A DNA stretch of 64,000 bases, taken from positions 44,989,815-45,053,814 of the forward strand of contig CM055111.1 of NCBI GenBank assembly GCA_029204225.1, read 5' to 3'. The DNA comes from Diphasiastrum complanatum. Taxonomy: Eukaryota; Streptophyta; Lycopodiopsida; Lycopodiales; Lycopodiaceae. The notes below the pieces were generated by a model. The model was given only the letters and a program-made list of their open reading frames with translations. It had not been told where the DNA came from and ran no database searches. Positions 62,423-64,000 of this stretch are shown piece after piece; within the stretch, counting starts at the first letter, position 1, and each line of letters opens with the position of its first letter. Made by a program: the position numbers and the translations under genes.

Positions 62423-64000
62423 TGTCATGGCCATACATTTAAGGACATGGAATAGTCCTAATATGGTAGACCGGTTGTTAGCCGATATTTTCGCACAAAA
62501 AATCGGGCTTTTTTTGAGCAATTTCACAAGTTTTGTATAAGAGCCGGCATGTAAAACCCGACCATCAATGGAAAAATTTCTCGTACAAATGGGTCCTAGC
62601 CCACCCCTAAGTGGCTAGACACAGTTTAGGAAGTGACATTCGGAAAAACCGTCAAAAATATTTCATAGACAATTTTGTACAGACCGAGTAAAAAATACCG
62701 GTCCACATAGGAAGGGGTCCCAGCCCGCCCAAAATGAGGCTAGAGCAAATTTTGAGGCCTTAGAAATAGCCCGTAGACTAGTTTACAGCCTTAGAATTGT
62801 CCCGATTATACTAGCCGGCATGGCCGAGCAAATTTTCAATGTACTCTGTTACTTTCATTAATGAAAAATTGCCTACTATTTTTTTCAGGGAACCAGTTGC
62901 CTTGAAGGAGCCCCAAGTCATGAGTGCTCGCCAGTAAAAATACACGGGGAAACCGGCACAATCAGCCCACAACAAACGGTCGGACACTATGGGACAGGGT
63001 CAAGGAACTGCAGAAAAATATTGGCAAATTCTAGTGCAAGTTGAAGCGGCACCCCGACAGACAAATCACCTCGACAGCGTAAGCCATGGGCCACAGACAT
63101 GCAAATGGAAAATACAAGTGGAGGCCAAAAGTGCTTAACAAAAAACATCCTATCTAAAAGTGGTAGGGGTTGACCACAAGTAGCAAAGAGGACTACTCAA
63201 TTAAGAAAGACAAGCAAGTGAAGTACTTACCATTTACACCACCAACAAGTGCAAAAGAGAAAAGTGGCTCACACAAGTAGTACCCCAATACCAGTGGCCC
63301 AAACCATCTTTTCCAAAAGAGAAAGGGTACCACTTGTGGTCAAATCACAACTAAGAGCCATGTACATGAGAGGATGCCTCTTGTGAAAGGCTTGAAGAAT
63401 GAAAGTATGGCATTTTGAAGGGGAAGGTGTGAGAAATGCCTATAAAAGGAGAGGCCTCTTTTTGCATTAATGGAGAAGGATGAAGGAGTGATTGTTGTTG
63501 TGTATGTTGTGAGAGAATGAACGTGAGAGAATTCTTGTGGAAGAACGTTGAGAGAGAGAAGGTATGAACGTGAGAGAATGGGAGATGATGAGGGAAAACT
63601 TTTGGTTATGGGAGTTGATAGAAAGAAAAAATGATAATAGTGTGATGAGCATTTTGGTTGTGATGAGCGGTTGGGTGCTATGGTGCTCATGTGGTTGTCG
63701 TGAGGATCCTATTGTGATGCATAACTGACGTGACGGGCAGGTAGGATCTTAGTTGGTTGTTTTTGGATAGTCTTTAAAACTGTGTTTGAGTCAACTACAA
63801 CAAGATCGAAACAAATTTAGTTAAAATTTGTTCAATCTTTAGTCTAGTCGCATGCTCAATCTTTAGTCTAGTCGCATGTTCAACAAGTTTCAACACGCTG
63901 ATCCAATCCTGAGCATGAACAATTACTAGCAACAACATCCCCACCAACAGATTTGGGGGGGGGGAGAGAGTGGATCTCCTTGAACCACTAGAGTAATTAC
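62423..64000 (+). mobile_element. Gypsy LTR, runs to or beyond the window end
   Basis: It starts TGTCATGGCC after the polypurine tract. It has a TATA box TATAAAAGG at 63441 with a start-like region downstream. The U3 contains imperfectly repeated modules (GGTCCTAGCCCACCC / GGTCCCAGCCCGCCC). A G run at ~63955 precedes the window end. The 3' boundary is not seen. Confidence 0.55.
63441..63449 (+). promoter_or_regulatory. TATA box of the Gypsy LTR
   Basis: TATAAAAGG in a GC-richer context near the 3' part of the LTR, the expected position at the U3/R transition. Confidence 0.5.

Overview
The window is nuclear DNA of a land plant, very probably a vascular plant with a large, repeat-rich genome. 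It is AT-rich and has GT-AG introns. It holds two plant single-copy-type genes (a HAKAI-like E3 ubiquitin ligase and an NRT1/PTR-family transporter), many decayed Ty1/Copia and Ty3/Gypsy LTR retrotransposons, a fragment of mitochondrial rRNA, and a broken non-LTR reverse transcriptase of Penelope-like type. Penelope-like RTs are known from conifers and other plant lineages but rare in flowering plants, so a gymnosperm or fern is plausible. The sequence alone does not settle this.

Layout. 1-920: remnant of a Gypsy gag (minus). 4.0-4.7 kb: fold-back element around a GA microsatellite. 5.5-7.5 kb: three-exon HAKAI-like gene (plus) with an apparent one-base frameshift near its 3' end. 9.5-14.1 kb: shattered Gypsy chromovirus whose pol pieces lie in alternating orientation, mixed with inverted-repeat elements. 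14.1-16.0 kb: truncated Copia with its 3' LTR. 17.45-17.87 kb: large fold-back. 18.25-25.1 kb: plus-strand Gypsy (protease, RT, RNase H, integrase) split by two insertions, one of them a deleted minus-strand Copia. 25.3-26.5 kb: another deleted Copia. 28.0-28.6 kb: an LTR. 31.6-34.9 kb: complete four-exon NPF transporter gene (minus). 39.0-42.7 kb: Copia plus LTR containing a MITE. 43.3-48.3 kb: best preserved Copia (minus), flanked by the two halves of a GA-microsatellite repeat. 49.0-57.3 kb: Penelope-like RT (minus) cut by a ~5.6-kb insertion that carries a mitochondrial rrn18 fragment, an LTR and a cluster of palindromes. 58.6-59.6 kb: inverted intact copy of the GA/CT repeat. 59.8-60.5 kb: LTR with tRNA-Met primer site. 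60.55-60.83 kb: minisatellite. 62.4-64.0 kb: Gypsy LTR.

Only the two host genes look functional. HAKAI-type proteins belong to the mRNA m6A-writer complex. NPF proteins are proton-coupled membrane transporters of nitrate, peptides, hormones and other metabolites. The rest records nested insertion, internal deletion, inversion and point decay.

The most unusual non-coding signal is the octamer palindrome ACACGTGT. It occurs ten times, and in four related LTRs it sits 157-167 bp downstream of the TATA box. Another is a local cluster of long palindromes sharing the core CTATGCTNAGCATAG.
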